Made by a program: the position numbers and the translations under genes
Notes under the pieces: model-generated
Database searches by the model: none
The model's input: the letters and a program-made list of their open reading frames with translations, nothing else
What the model was told of the DNA's origin: nothing
Assembly: GCF_963678835.1 (NCBI RefSeq)
Contig: NZ_OY787469.1
Coordinates: forward strand, 3,641,001 to 3,705,000
Direction: 5' to 3'
DNA from: an uncultured Desulfuromonas sp.
Lineage (GTDB): Bacteria > Desulfobacterota > Desulfuromonadia > Desulfuromonadales > Desulfuromonadaceae
Length of the DNA: 64,000 nucleotides
Part shown: positions 55,103 through 64,000 of the stretch, piece after piece
Numbering within the stretch: the first letter of the stretch is position 1
Layout: each line of letters starts with the position of its first letter

Positions 55103-57400
55103 ATGGATACCGCAACACATCAGCGCTTTATCCAGCAGCTCTGCCATTGGGCTGCCACCTATATTGCTCAAGGCCGTTCACCGTTTCGCAAAGCGGAAGC
55201 GGGCACCCCGCTGAGCACCGCACAGGGCCCCCTCTGTCCGGACATGGTGCTGTGGATCAACCAGGACAGTTTTGTCGCCGGTGGATTTATTCAGATCCCC
55301 GACCGTGAAGACGACCTGGATACCCCTTGCGCCTGCGCCGAAAGCCTGGGGGTGAACTACTTTGCCATCTGGGGCAGTAAAACGCTAACGATCCGGCAAG
55401 CAGACAACCGCAAGATCATTGAACAGTGGCCGGTTCCACCACTGGATCAGGACAGTCCGAAAACCTACGAGATGCTCCTGGTTCAACTCATGGACGAGTT
55501 TCGCACCCTGGCAGTTATCGGTGCCTGCCCGCCGGACAAGCTGTCGTATTGGCACCTGACTAACCTGTGTCTGGGAACAATCAACAAAGCAACGCCCCTG
55601 CTCAGTGAACACCTGCGGCGCACACGTAGCGATCAGGTTAAAACCCTTGAGGTTGCCGAACGCCGGGCCGAGAACAAACTGACTCTGGCCATTGCCCGCC
55701 TGCTGGTGCTTCAATATCTGAAAAAATTGCCCTACAGTATTGAACCGGAACGTTTAGATCTGGCATTGAAAAAGTTCAGCGCCGCACTGGACATCTCCCA
55801 CCTCGACCAGCTGTCCGGACACGATGATGAGCCGGATCTGGACGAACAAAGTCAGGTTCTTCTGCACCACCTGCTGCGTCGCCTCGACCAGATTGGCCTG
55901 TTTCGCCAGCCGCAGCGAGCGATCTGCTTCATTAATCAGCTGCTCAATTCAACATCGACCAGTCCCCTGTCGCCAGAAACAACTCCCGACAAAGGAGCGC
56001 TCTACATGCAATACAGCAGCGTCTCCCAACACGATGCTAAGCTGGTAGAGGTGGATCAACCTCAACGCCTGGCATTCAAGTATTTATTACGCGCACTCAA
56101 CGACTGGCCCCACCCAGCCCTCTGCCGCGCAGACCTGTTCAGCCTGCCACGCGAGATCGTTGTGCAGCACATCGTGGCCAATCTATTTGACATGGACGTG
56201 TCTTCAACACACTACCGCAATGCCTGGCAGGCCCATATTCACGCGGCATGGTCCGGTCACCGCCCCTCATGTCCCCGCAACACACCAACCTGGTGCTATC
56301 AAGCACTGTACCTGCTGGGAATTCTTGGTGCCCAGGGAACCATTCATCTCTGTTTACCGGCAAGCGCCCTGTGCCTTCCCTGGCTCGATCATATCTTTGC
56401 ACTGCTTGAAGGTGAATATACCGTTAAAGAGCTTGCGCTGACGGATGACCAGTTTACACTGCAACTCGAACGAGCCAATACTCCTGACCAGATCGCCCTT
56501 CTCTGTGGAGCAACCCACCAACGTGAAATCACCAATCGCGAATTATTTGGTGACGGCGTTACAGCCCTGGCATTACGCCTGCGGGGCAAAGAGAATTTAT
56601 TACGCCCCATCGAAGCAAAACGCCTCCTGCCAACCAACGAAGAGAGTTACGACAGTGACGGTCTGAAACGGTTCCACAAATCTTGTCTGTGTCACGAGTT
56701 GAGCGAAACCCTGCTCGGACCTAACCCGTCCGGGAAATATCTCGACCAACTACCCACCCCCAGCCCAACGGTTCTAAACAGCTTGGCGGCGCTTGATCTT
56801 GACACGCTCTCTTCAGGGCAACAAACAGCCCTCATCGATGCCACGTTGCAACAACTTCTCGGCATCGATGCCCCCACGTGTCAGGGCTCTACACCAGAGA
56901 GTTCAGCGAATGACGCAACACGCATCGATAAAAAATCCCTCGAAGACAAAATCCATAAGGCTCTGGAGGTGAAAGGCGTTCCGCTATTTCCCGATCACTA
57001 TCTGTACGACTTTTACCGCCCGGAATTGCGCAGCTATCACACCGACCACCGGCCATGGCAGCTTGTTGGCGAGTTCATGGGCACATTCACTCTGGAAGAC
57101 AGTGAAGGCAACCGTTGCGACTGCCCCAACGACATCACAGCCTATGCCGTCCTACTGACCAGCCAGAGAGCTGCAACCCCCAACCTGCCAACCGATCCAA
57201 CCATCTGCCAACAAATTGTCGAACGCTTCCTGACCGACTTGGTCCACATCCACGAGTTGATCTGGGATGAATGCCATGCTGCGCTTCCCACCGCCCCAAA
57301 AGCCAACCGCCTAGGCAACAAAATCTGGAAAAACCTCGAGCTCCCTCCGTATAAACTGGTTGACGAGGCGCTGGAACGATTCAACATCTCCCAGCCCTGA
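55103..57400 (+). CDS. Large protein of unknown function with a possible decayed nuclease-like N-terminus
   Basis: Not recognised. 765 residues from ATG 55103 (GTG 55100 also possible; no good ribosome site for either). No signal peptide or membrane helix. Residues about 10-110 follow the order of restriction-type PD-(D/E)xK domains: helical start, FRKAEAG, CPDMVLW, a strand GGFIQIP where E-x-K is expected, then AESLGVNYFAIWGSKTLTI. The aspartate is kept but the E-x-K is not, so an inactive fold is more likely than an active nuclease. The middle is helical; several cysteines (CLCHEL, CDCP) are scattered. Twelve bases after ruvB, so possibly co-transcribed. Confidence 0.7.
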   Translation: MDTATHQRFIQQLCHWAATYIAQGRSPFRKAEAGTPLSTAQGPLCPDMVLWINQDSFVAGGFIQIPDREDDLDTPCACAESLGVNYFAIWGSKTLTIRQADNRKIIEQWPVPPLDQDSPKTYEMLLVQLMDEFRTLAVIGACPPDKLSYWHLTNLCLGTINKATPLLSEHLRRTRSDQVKTLEVAERRAENKLTLAIARLLVLQYLKKLPYSIEPERLDLALKKFSAALDISHLDQLSGHDDEPDLDEQSQVLLHHLLRRLDQIGLFRQPQRAICFINQLLNSTSTSPLSPETTPDKGALYMQYSSVSQHDAKLVEVDQPQRLAFKYLLRALNDWPHPALCRADLFSLPREIVVQHIVANLFDMDVSSTHYRNAWQAHIHAAWSGHRPSCPRNTPTWCYQALYLLGILGAQGTIHLCLPASALCLPWLDHIFALLEGEYTVKELALTDDQFTLQLERANTPDQIALLCGATHQREITNRELFGDGVTALALRLRGKENLLRPIEAKRLLPTNEESYDSDGLKRFHKSCLCHELSETLLGPNPSGKYLDQLPTPSPTVLNSLAALDLDTLSSGQQTALIDATLQQLLGIDAPTCQGSTPESSANDATRIDKKSLEDKIHKALEVKGVPLFPDHYLYDFYRPELRSYHTDHRPWQLVGEFMGTFTLEDSEGNRCDCPNDITAYAVLLTSQRAATPNLPTDPTICQQIVERFLTDLVHIHELIWDECHAALPTAPKANRLGNKIWKNLELPPYKLVDEALERFNISQP

Positions 57401-57457
57401 CCAAACGGCTAAACAGAAAAATTATTTAAAACGCTGTCGCCCGAAACGGAGAAAGGA

Positions 57458-57488
57458 TTGAAAGATCGCCGCGACATGCTACTATACT
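57458..57488 (+). promoter_or_regulatory. Candidate promoter before the coiled-coil/UbiB pair
   Basis: TTGAAA (57458-57463) followed by TACTAT (57480-57485, 16-base spacer) or TATACT (57483-57488, 19-base spacer). Spacing is not ideal. Confidence 0.4.
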
Positions 57489-57521
57489 CAAATCTTTCTA
57501 TCGTCAGCATTGGAGGAATTC

Positions 57522-57821
57522 ATGATTGAAATCATTGAAAAAACCCTTTTAACCGCGCTTGGCGCAGCGTCAATGTCGCAAAAAAAAGCCGAAGAGCTGG
57601 GCCAAGACCTCAAGCAACGCCTCAACCTTTCCGAAGAAGAGGGCAAGGCATTGGTTGATAAACTGAAAAAGAATGCCTGCGACAAACAAGGTGAGTTGGA
57701 ACAACAGGCCAAGGACGAAGTAAAAAAGGCCTGCGAACGGATCGGCATGGTCTCACGGGAGGAATTTGCCACACTGTGTGAGCGAGTCAGTCAACTTGAG
57801 CAACAACAGTCGGCTGATTGA
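57522..57821 (+). CDS. Small coiled-coil protein, phasin-like
   Basis: 99 residues from ATG 57522 (GGAGG six bases ahead). Almost entirely helical and charged: an N-terminal amphipathic stretch (IEIIEKTLLTALGAASM), then KKAEELGQDLKQRLNLSEEE and a C-terminal heptad EFATLCERVSQLEQQ. The shape resembles phasin-like or UbiK-type accessory proteins. It overlaps or abuts the UbiB-like gene, so a role beside that kinase or in quinone/lipid handling is plausible but unproven. Confidence 0.75.
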   Translation: MIEIIEKTLLTALGAASMSQKKAEELGQDLKQRLNLSEEEGKALVDKLKKNACDKQGELEQQAKDEVKKACERIGMVSREEFATLCERVSQLEQQQSAD

Positions 57822-57826
57822 GCTTT

Positions 57827-59518
57827 ATGCTGCCATTGCTGCACCTCAATCGTAACCTGCGTTCGTTAAACCGCTATCGTGAAGTTTTGGCGGTTCTGGT
57901 TTCCCACGGCTTCGGCCATGTCCTCGACGAGCTCAATCTCGATTACTACATTGAGTTGGGCAGGCGCCTGGTCAAACGCGATAATCGCAAGCGGGAACTG
58001 GAAAAACTTCCGCCTCAGGTGCGTCTGCGCATGGCGCTTGAAGAGCTCGGACCAACCTTTATCAAGCTGGGCCAGATCCTTTCGGCACGCCCAGACATTC
58101 TCCCGGCCAGTTACATCACAGAACTCAACAGGCTACAAAATGATGTCCGTCCGGTGGAGCTCTCCGCGATTAAAAGCCAGCTGTACCATGAGCTTGGCGC
58201 CCCGGTCACGGAGCTGTTCAGTAAATTTTCGCCTCAACCGGTTGCAGCGGCCTCCATCGCCCAGGTTCATCAGGCGAAATTGGCCGACGGCACCACGGTT
58301 GCCGTCAAAGTGCGCCGCCCCGGCATTGAGCGGATCATTGAAACAGACCTCGACATCCTGGACAGTCTCACCTCCCTGTTGGAAAACCACGCCGACCCAG
58401 AAGAACTGTTCTCGCCACGTGAAGTGATCCGTGAATTCCGTCGCACCATCTATCGCGAATTGGACTTCACAAAGGAAGGTCACGCACTGGGACGATTCCG
58501 CGACAATTTTTGCGACTCTACCACCGTAACGGTGCCCCGTGTCCACTGGGAACTAACCACCGACGCTATCTTGACTATGGAGTATATTGACGGCATCAAA
58601 ATCTCCAACACAGATCAGCTGCGTGCAGCCGGACACAATTTAAAACAACTCGCCAACAATGGTGCTCAGGCATTTCTCGACCAGGTTCTGGTCTTCGGCC
58701 TGTTCCATGCCGACCCCCATCCGGGCAACATCTTTGTTCTTCCCGATTCAACCCTGTGCTTTATCGACTTGGGCATGGTCGGTCATGTTGATGATGATTT
58801 ACGTCAACAGTTGACCAGCCTGTTGTTGGGGATCTTCAAGCGCGACACCGACCTGCTGGTGTCCGTCATGCTTGCCGAACGGGACCGCTCCAAGGAGATC
58901 AATACCACTCGGCTTAAACGAGAACTTTCTGAATTTATCGACGATTATTACAAAGTCCCCTTGGAGCACATCGATTTTTTCAAATTGATCACCGAGTTTA
59001 TTGATTTGATGCGGCGCCACCACATCAAATTCCCTTCCGATCTGATGTTGTTTTCAAAGGCGATGGTGACTATTGAAGGGATCGGCCGCCAACTCGACCC
59101 AGGCTTCAATCTCATTGAGCAGATTAAACCGACAGCGATGGAGCTGATGCAGCACCGCCTCTCGGCAGGCAGTATCGGCAAAGAGACCACCCAGATTTTC
59201 CGCTCTTATTTCGATGTCATCAAATCACTTCCTCAGGAACTCAAAGAGCTGCTGCTGCGCTTCAACAGCAACAACTTCAAAATCGACCTGGAGCACCGCG
59301 GCCTGGAAAAGCTGATCACCGACCTGGATAAAGCCAGCAATCGCTTGTCATTCAGCTTCATTATCGGTTCGCTGATCATCGGCTCATCTCTGATCATCCA
59401 GACAGACAGCGGCCCCCGCTTGTTTGGCTTGCCGGCACTGGGACTGTTCGGCTATGCATTTGCTGCAGCATTAGGGCTATGGCTGGCACTGGGAATCCTC
59501 CGGTCAGGCCGCCTGTGA
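57827..59518 (+). CDS. ubiB: UbiB/ABC1-family atypical kinase
   Basis: Membrane-associated ATPase/kinase-like protein that supports quinone biosynthesis or transport; here probably menaquinone. 563 residues from ATG 57827; TTG 57818, overlapping the previous stop, is the alternative and neither has a good ribosome site. KxGQ motif in FIKLGQILSARPDILP, ASIAQVHQA, VAVKVRRPGI, catalytic-loop HADPHPGN and metal motif DLGMVG are present. Two C-terminal helices (about 510-560) anchor it. Confidence 0.92.
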   Translation: MLPLLHLNRNLRSLNRYREVLAVLVSHGFGHVLDELNLDYYIELGRRLVKRDNRKRELEKLPPQVRLRMALEELGPTFIKLGQILSARPDILPASYITELNRLQNDVRPVELSAIKSQLYHELGAPVTELFSKFSPQPVAAASIAQVHQAKLADGTTVAVKVRRPGIERIIETDLDILDSLTSLLENHADPEELFSPREVIREFRRTIYRELDFTKEGHALGRFRDNFCDSTTVTVPRVHWELTTDAILTMEYIDGIKISNTDQLRAAGHNLKQLANNGAQAFLDQVLVFGLFHADPHPGNIFVLPDSTLCFIDLGMVGHVDDDLRQQLTSLLLGIFKRDTDLLVSVMLAERDRSKEINTTRLKRELSEFIDDYYKVPLEHIDFFKLITEFIDLMRRHHIKFPSDLMLFSKAMVTIEGIGRQLDPGFNLIEQIKPTAMELMQHRLSAGSIGKETTQIFRSYFDVIKSLPQELKELLLRFNSNNFKIDLEHRGLEKLITDLDKASNRLSFSFIIGSLIIGSSLIIQTDSGPRLFGLPALGLFGYAFAAALGLWLALGILRSGRL

Positions 59519-59686
59519 CCTGGTGTGTCTTTTAGACCACAGACAATTTACCACACTTGGCGGATTTCACCCTTCATGCGAAGAACTATTTTCCTTAAAA
59601 AACAACTACTTAAGAAAAAAGAAGCGAAAGGTACGTTTATTGCATATCTAATCGCCATCTAATAATAACCGAAAGGTGACGAATTC

Positions 59687-60616
59687 ATGATTTATCAATG
59701 CACCATCGCCAACCCCATCGACATCAGCGGTGTCGGCTTACATACAGGTTCCCTCATCACCATGAAACTGCGTCCGGCTCCAGCAGGAACCGGCATTATT
59801 TTTCACCGCAGCGAAGGGGAGAAAATCCGTTCCATCGAAGCACAGTCCTGCAATGTCGTCGACACCCGCATGGCAACAGTGCTGGGGAAAGGTGAGCTAA
59901 GTGTTTCAACGGTTGAGCACTTCATGGCCGCCCTGACGGCATGCCATATCGACAATCTGCATGTCTATATCGATGGTCCCGAAGTTCCCATCATGGATGG
60001 CAGTGCGGCACCTTTTATCAAGCGCCTGCAAGAAGCGGGCATCTCCCGCCACAACCGCAGCCGTAAAGTTCTGGCCATCAGAAAACCCATTACAGTGGTC
60101 GATGGTGAGAAACGGGTCAGCATCATCCCATCCCGTTTTTTCAAGGTCACGTTCGACCTCTCCTTCGATCATCCGTGCATCCGCCAGCAGCACAAGTCTG
60201 TAAACTTGACAGCCGAAACACTGTGTCAAGAAGTTGCCGCAGCACGCACTTTCGGTTTTTACGAAGAAGTGGAATACCTTAAATCGATCGGCCTGGCGCG
60301 TGGGGGGTCACTGGACAACGCCATTGTCATTGGCAAAGACGAAATCCTCAATCCTGACGGACTACGCTATTCCGATGAATTTGTCCGCCACAAAATTCTT
60401 GATACGATTGGTGATTTCAGCTTGCTGGGTTATTCTCTGCTGGGCCATATCAAATCCTATAAGGCCGGTCACGACATTAACCACAAAATGGTCGAAAAGA
60501 TTCTCGCTTCACCGGACTGTTGGCGTATGGTTGAATTTTCGGATGCGGACCTGCAGGAAGCACTGCAATTGCCTGTCCCGGCTCTGCAAACGGATCTGGC
60601 CTGGGCTGAATCCTAA
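59687..60616 (+). CDS. lpxC: UDP-3-O-acyl-N-acetylglucosamine deacetylase LpxC
   Basis: Zinc enzyme for the committed step of lipid A synthesis. 309 residues. SGVGLHTG at the start, zinc-ligand histidine in STVEHFMAAL, ARTFGF, and the second zinc site DxxxD region in RHKILDTIGDFSLLG; HDINHKMV near the end holds the catalytic His. AAAGGTG ribosome site. Followed by a terminator. Confirms an LPS-bearing outer membrane. Confidence 0.97.
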   Translation: MIYQCTIANPIDISGVGLHTGSLITMKLRPAPAGTGIIFHRSEGEKIRSIEAQSCNVVDTRMATVLGKGELSVSTVEHFMAALTACHIDNLHVYIDGPEVPIMDGSAAPFIKRLQEAGISRHNRSRKVLAIRKPITVVDGEKRVSIIPSRFFKVTFDLSFDHPCIRQQHKSVNLTAETLCQEVAAARTFGFYEEVEYLKSIGLARGGSLDNAIVIGKDEILNPDGLRYSDEFVRHKILDTIGDFSLLGYSLLGHIKSYKAGHDINHKMVEKILASPDCWRMVEFSDADLQEALQLPVPALQTDLAWAES

Positions 60617-60642
60617 CACATCCATCACTCTGAATGTTTTTA

Positions 60643-60669
60643 AGGCAGCCTCCACGGGCTGCCTTTTTT
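60643..60669 (+). terminator. Intrinsic terminator after lpxC
   Basis: AGGCAGCC (60643-60650) pairs with GGCTGCCT (60657-60664), followed by six T in total (60664-60669). Confidence 0.9.
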
Positions 60670-60742
60670 ATTGCCGTTGCAGCACCATCAAATCCATGCA
60701 ATGATGTAATATTTATAGCATTTACCTGTTTGGGCTTTGTTT

Positions 60743-62983
60743 ATGGATGAGAATAAAAAGCAGCACACACCTGAATTACGTAAGCGACGGCGTGAATGGG
60801 GACTGATCCTGTTCATTGTCGCGTTGCTTGTTGCTTTGCCGTTTTTTGAAAAACAAATTTACGACCAGACCTCACAGGTACAACTCTCCAACAACATCCT
60901 GGTTCTCGCCTTGATCAACATGAATATCCTGTTGATCATTTTGTTCCTGTTCCTGATTATTCGCAATTTATTCAAGCTGTTCCTTGAGCGACGCCGCAAC
61001 ATCCCCGGTGCGCGATTACGCACAAAACTTGTTGTCACCTTTGTGTCGTTGTCGCTCATTCCTACCATGCTGTTGTTTTTTGCCTCAGCGGGCTTCATCA
61101 CCAATTCAATTGAAAACTGGTTCAGCACCGAAATCGAAAGATCTCTGACCGAATCTCTTGATGTCGCCCAGACGTATTATAAAAACTCACAAAGCAATGC
61201 GTTGTACTATGCAGAACAGCTGGCAGAACAGATCAAAGACGGCAAATTACTCAACGAAGACAAGCTCGAACAGCTGGAAATCCTGATCAGCCTCAAGCAA
61301 AAAGAGTACAACCTGGGCATCGTTGAGGTCTTTTCATCGACCCATGAAGAACTTGTTCGCGTCGCGAACCCCAATGTACCCTTGTCAGAGTTTACCGACC
61401 CCGGTTCCGACGTGATCCAAGAGGCACTAGAAGGCAAGCTGTTTACACGCATTACGCCAATCGGTAAAGCCGACCTCATTCGCGGGGTCGTCCCGGTACG
61501 CTCCAATTGGAATGCCAGTGATATTGTCGGCGTGGTTGTGGTGAACTACCATGTTCCCTATTCGCTGGTCAGCAAGATGCAGGAGATCTCCTCCTCGTAT
61601 CAACAGTACAAAGAGGCGCAACAACTCAAGGGCAAAGTCAAACAGGGCTATATCGCCATTCTGTTGCTCATTGCCCTGGTGATTATCTTTCTAGCAACCT
61701 GGTTTGGCTTCCGTCTCGCTCGCAGCATCACGGTACCGCTGCAGGAGCTGGTTATCGCCACCAAACGCATCAGTACTGACAATCTCGATGTTACCTTACC
61801 GGTTCCCGGAGATGACGAAATCGGCATTCTCATCGACGCCTTTGATAAGATGACTTCGGCTTTGCGTGACGAACGTTACAAAATCAAGCTCGCGCACGAC
61901 GAACTGCAGAACTCTAACATTGAATTGGATCAACGCCGTCGGTACATGGAAATTGTTCTGAAAAACGTCACCGCCGGCGTTATTTCTGTAGACAGTCAGG
62001 GCATCATCACCACGATCAACAAATCAGCCGAGACAATGCTGAAAATCCGCAGCAACCGTGTGCTGGGCAAGCGATATCAGAAAGTTGTCACAGGCGAGCA
62101 ACTCCATCTGATAAAAGGATTTCTCGGCGAGCTGATCAGCTCAGGAAAAGAATCGATTCGTCGGCAGATCTCACTCAGCATCCAGGGACAGCAGCTCACC
62201 CTGTTGCTCAACGTTTCAAGCCTACATGACGAAAATCAGCAGTTTATGGGAACTGTGGTCGTTTTTGACGATCTGACACAATTGCAAAAAGCCCAACGGA
62301 TGGCTGCATGGCGAGAAGTCGCCCGACGTATTGCTCACGAGATCAAGAACCCACTAACTCCGGTACAACTGTCCGCACAACGGTTACGACGCCGCTACCT
62401 TGATCGATTCGACAAAGACGATGTGGTCTTTGATGAATGTACCAAAATGATCATCACCCAGGTAGATGAGCTTAAAAACCTGGTCAACGAATTTTCTAAT
62501 TTTGCGCGCATGCCGGCCAGCAACCCTACGCCACAGGATCTCAACAGCATCATCAGTGAAACGCTGGTCCTCTATCAGCAGGGGCACAAGGAGATCTGTT
62601 TTAACTTTGCGAAAGCCGAAGGATTGGAAAAGCTCAACCTGGATAAGGATCAGATCAAACGCGTCATCATCAATCTGATTGACAATGCCGTTCACGCCGT
62701 GGAAAACAATGCAACAGCGGCCGAAATCAGCCTAAAAACTGAAGTCAACACCAGCCTGCAAATGGTTACATTGACCATCAGCGACAACGGCTGCGGCATC
62801 GCTGATGCCGACAAACCACGCATGTTCGAACCTTATTTCTCAACAAAGAACACCGGTACCGGATTGGGTCTCGCCATTGTCGCGACAATTATATCCGATC
62901 ACAATGGCTATATTCGCGTTAAAGACCATATTCCCACGGGAACAGAGATCATTATCGAACTGCCCCTGCCATCGGTTTCATAA
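60743..62983 (+). CDS. NtrY-like membrane histidine kinase
   Basis: 746 residues from ATG 60743 (TTG 60737 also open). Helices at about 20-40, 52-75, 97-120 and 303-325 frame a periplasmic sensor loop (120-300). HAMP follows (325-380, RLARSITVPLQ), PAS (about 395-510), HisKA with RRIAHEIKNPLTPVQLSAQ, and an ATPase domain (NLIDNAVHAVENN, DNGCGIADAD, TGTGLGLAIV). The EIKNPLTP H-box and layout are those of NtrY. Fifteen bases separate it from the NtrX-like regulator, its likely partner. Confidence 0.93.
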   Translation: MDENKKQHTPELRKRRREWGLILFIVALLVALPFFEKQIYDQTSQVQLSNNILVLALINMNILLIILFLFLIIRNLFKLFLERRRNIPGARLRTKLVVTFVSLSLIPTMLLFFASAGFITNSIENWFSTEIERSLTESLDVAQTYYKNSQSNALYYAEQLAEQIKDGKLLNEDKLEQLEILISLKQKEYNLGIVEVFSSTHEELVRVANPNVPLSEFTDPGSDVIQEALEGKLFTRITPIGKADLIRGVVPVRSNWNASDIVGVVVVNYHVPYSLVSKMQEISSSYQQYKEAQQLKGKVKQGYIAILLLIALVIIFLATWFGFRLARSITVPLQELVIATKRISTDNLDVTLPVPGDDEIGILIDAFDKMTSALRDERYKIKLAHDELQNSNIELDQRRRYMEIVLKNVTAGVISVDSQGIITTINKSAETMLKIRSNRVLGKRYQKVVTGEQLHLIKGFLGELISSGKESIRRQISLSIQGQQLTLLLNVSSLHDENQQFMGTVVVFDDLTQLQKAQRMAAWREVARRIAHEIKNPLTPVQLSAQRLRRRYLDRFDKDDVVFDECTKMIITQVDELKNLVNEFSNFARMPASNPTPQDLNSIISETLVLYQQGHKEICFNFAKAEGLEKLNLDKDQIKRVIINLIDNAVHAVENNATAAEISLKTEVNTSLQMVTLTISDNGCGIADADKPRMFEPYFSTKNTGTGLGLAIVATIISDHNGYIRVKDHIPTGTEIIIELPLPSVS

Positions 62984-62998
62984 AACAGAGGAACAGCG

Positions 62999-64000
62999 AT
63001 GAAACATATTCTTGTTGTTGACGATGAACGTAATATTCGTGAAAGCATCACCGGAATTCTTCAAGATGAAGGCTTTCAGGTCACAACCTCAAACGACGGT
63101 GCCAGCGCTCTGGACGCCGTAACTGAGGAGAAGCCGGATCTGGTGTTATTAGATATCTGGATGCCGGGCATGGATGGGATTGAAACACTAACCCAGTTGC
63201 GCAACCAATATGACGACCTTCAGGTCATCATGATGAGCGGCCATGCCACCATTGAAACCGCGGTTACTGCAACCAAACTTGGTGCCTACGACTTTATCGA
63301 AAAACCACTCTCCCTTGAGAAGCTTTTAGTTTGTATCCACAACGCTCTCAAAGTGCATGAACTGGTCGAAGAAAATAAAACCCTCAAAGCCAAAATCGGT
63401 AAAAGTTACGACATCATCGGTGATAGTGCCCCTGTGCGCGAACTCAAGCAGCAAATCGACATTGCCGCGCCAACCTCTGGGTGGGTTCTGATTACCGGTG
63501 AAAACGGTACAGGAAAAGAGCTGGTTGCCCGTTCCATTCACCGCCTATCCAAACGAAGCTCAAAACCATTTATTGAAGTCAACTGCGCGGCAATTCCTGA
63601 GGACCTGATTGAATCAGAGCTGTTCGGACACGAGAAAGGCGCGTTTACTGGAGCGACATCGAAACGTAAAGGAAAATTCGATCTGGCCCATGAAGGCACC
63701 CTGTTTCTTGATGAAATCGGCGATATGAGCCTGAAAACCCAGGCCAAAGTTCTGCGCATCCTGCAAGAACATAAATTTGAACGGGTTGGTGGCAGTAAAA
63801 CCATTGAGGTCGATGTCCGCGTCATTGCCGCCACCAACAAGAGCCTTGAGGAGGAGATCAAAGCGGGACACTTTCGTGAAGATCTGTTTTACCGTCTTAA
63901 CGTGCTGCCGTTTCATGTTCCATCTCTACGTGAACGACGCGAAGACATTGAAGTGCTTGCGACACACTTTCTCACATCCTACTGTGAAAAAGAAAATGCT
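62999..64000 (+). CDS. NtrX-like sigma-54 response regulator (partial)
   Basis: 334 codons before the right edge; the C-terminal DNA-binding part is missing. Receiver domain (1-120) with DDE near the start, phospho-acceptor Asp in [13 protein letters not shown] and Lys in FIEKPLS. A sigma-54 AAA+ domain follows with [18 protein letters not shown] and LFLDEIGDM, so it should activate sigma-54 promoters. ATG has GAGG ahead. Partner of the NtrY-like kinase. Confidence 0.94.
   Translation, partial: MKHILVVDDERNIRESITGILQDEGFQVTTSNDGASALDAVTEEKPDLVLLDIWMPGMDGIETLTQLRNQYDDLQVIMMSGHATIETAVTATKLGAYDFIEKPLSLEKLLVCIHNALKVHELVEENKTLKAKIGKSYDIIGDSAPVRELKQQIDIAAPTSGWVLITGENGTGKELVARSIHRLSKRSSKPFIEVNCAAIPEDLIESELFGHEKGAFTGATSKRKGKFDLAHEGTLFLDEIGDMSLKTQAKVLRILQEHKFERVGGSKTIEVDVRVIAATNKSLEEEIKAGHFREDLFYRLNVLPFHVPSLRERREDIEVLATHFLTSYCEKENA

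Overview
The window reads as chromosomal DNA of a Desulfuromonadales bacterium (Desulfuromonas/Desulfuromusa-like, relatives of Geobacter). The evidence is the mix of genes: a 2-oxoglutarate:ferredoxin oxidoreductase, malate dehydrogenase and monomeric isocitrate dehydrogenase of an oxidative TCA cycle, large multiheme c-type cytochromes, an ext-type (selenite/tellurite/metal) electron-conduit locus, LpxC-based lipid A synthesis, and an FeFe-hydrogenase-like domain in a sigma-54 regulator. No rRNA, tRNA, insertion sequence, phage or CRISPR array was recognised by eye.

Layout. 1-1725 (-): truncated PpiD/SurA-like periplasmic foldase. 2082-7490 (+): rod-shape operon mreB-mreC-mreD-mrdA-rodA. 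7580-14051 (+): comEC, hisS, aspS and a LysM lipoprotein. 14289-20988 (+): mdh, korA-korB and icd, three TCA-cycle units with hairpin terminators and codon use typical of high expression. 21058-21361: two tandem copies of a REP-like paired palindrome; a third copy lies at 26422-26501. 21372-23279 (-): PAS-GGDEF-EAL protein.

23395-38958 (mostly -): a respiratory/outer-membrane electron-transfer island. It holds two paralogous extH (rhodanese-like lipoprotein) - extI (porin) pairs separated by a membrane PAS/GAF sensor, then a 12-haem lipoprotein cytochrome, a 10-haem cytochrome, a Rieske protein, a split cytochrome b, a 4-haem cytochrome, and a lipoprotein with 28 tandem PV(A/V)AE pentapeptides. 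A TetR-family gene lies upstream, and a GAAC(G/A)TTC palindrome precedes each extH. Together these could carry electrons from menaquinol across the periplasm to the cell surface.

39101-45409 (-): rhodanese, rlmKL, SlyD-type FKBP, PHP phosphoesterase and tex. 45702-49119 (+): histidine kinase coupled to two orphan Opp/Dpp-type ATPases. 49255-51543 (+): a sigma-54 activator carrying ferredoxin and H-cluster-type hydrogenase domains. Just behind it are an inverted repeat, a sigma-54 promoter and an intrinsic terminator that together predict a sigma-54-dependent small RNA of about 110 nt. This is the strongest candidate for an undescribed regulatory system here. 52175-55090: yebC-ruvC-ruvA-ruvB. 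55103-57400: large unknown protein. 57522-59518: small coiled-coil protein and UbiB-like kinase. 59687-64000: lpxC and an NtrY/NtrX-like two-component pair, the latter cut by the window edge.

Functional calls come from reading translated motifs; no database search was possible, and hairpins, promoters and operators were found by eye.
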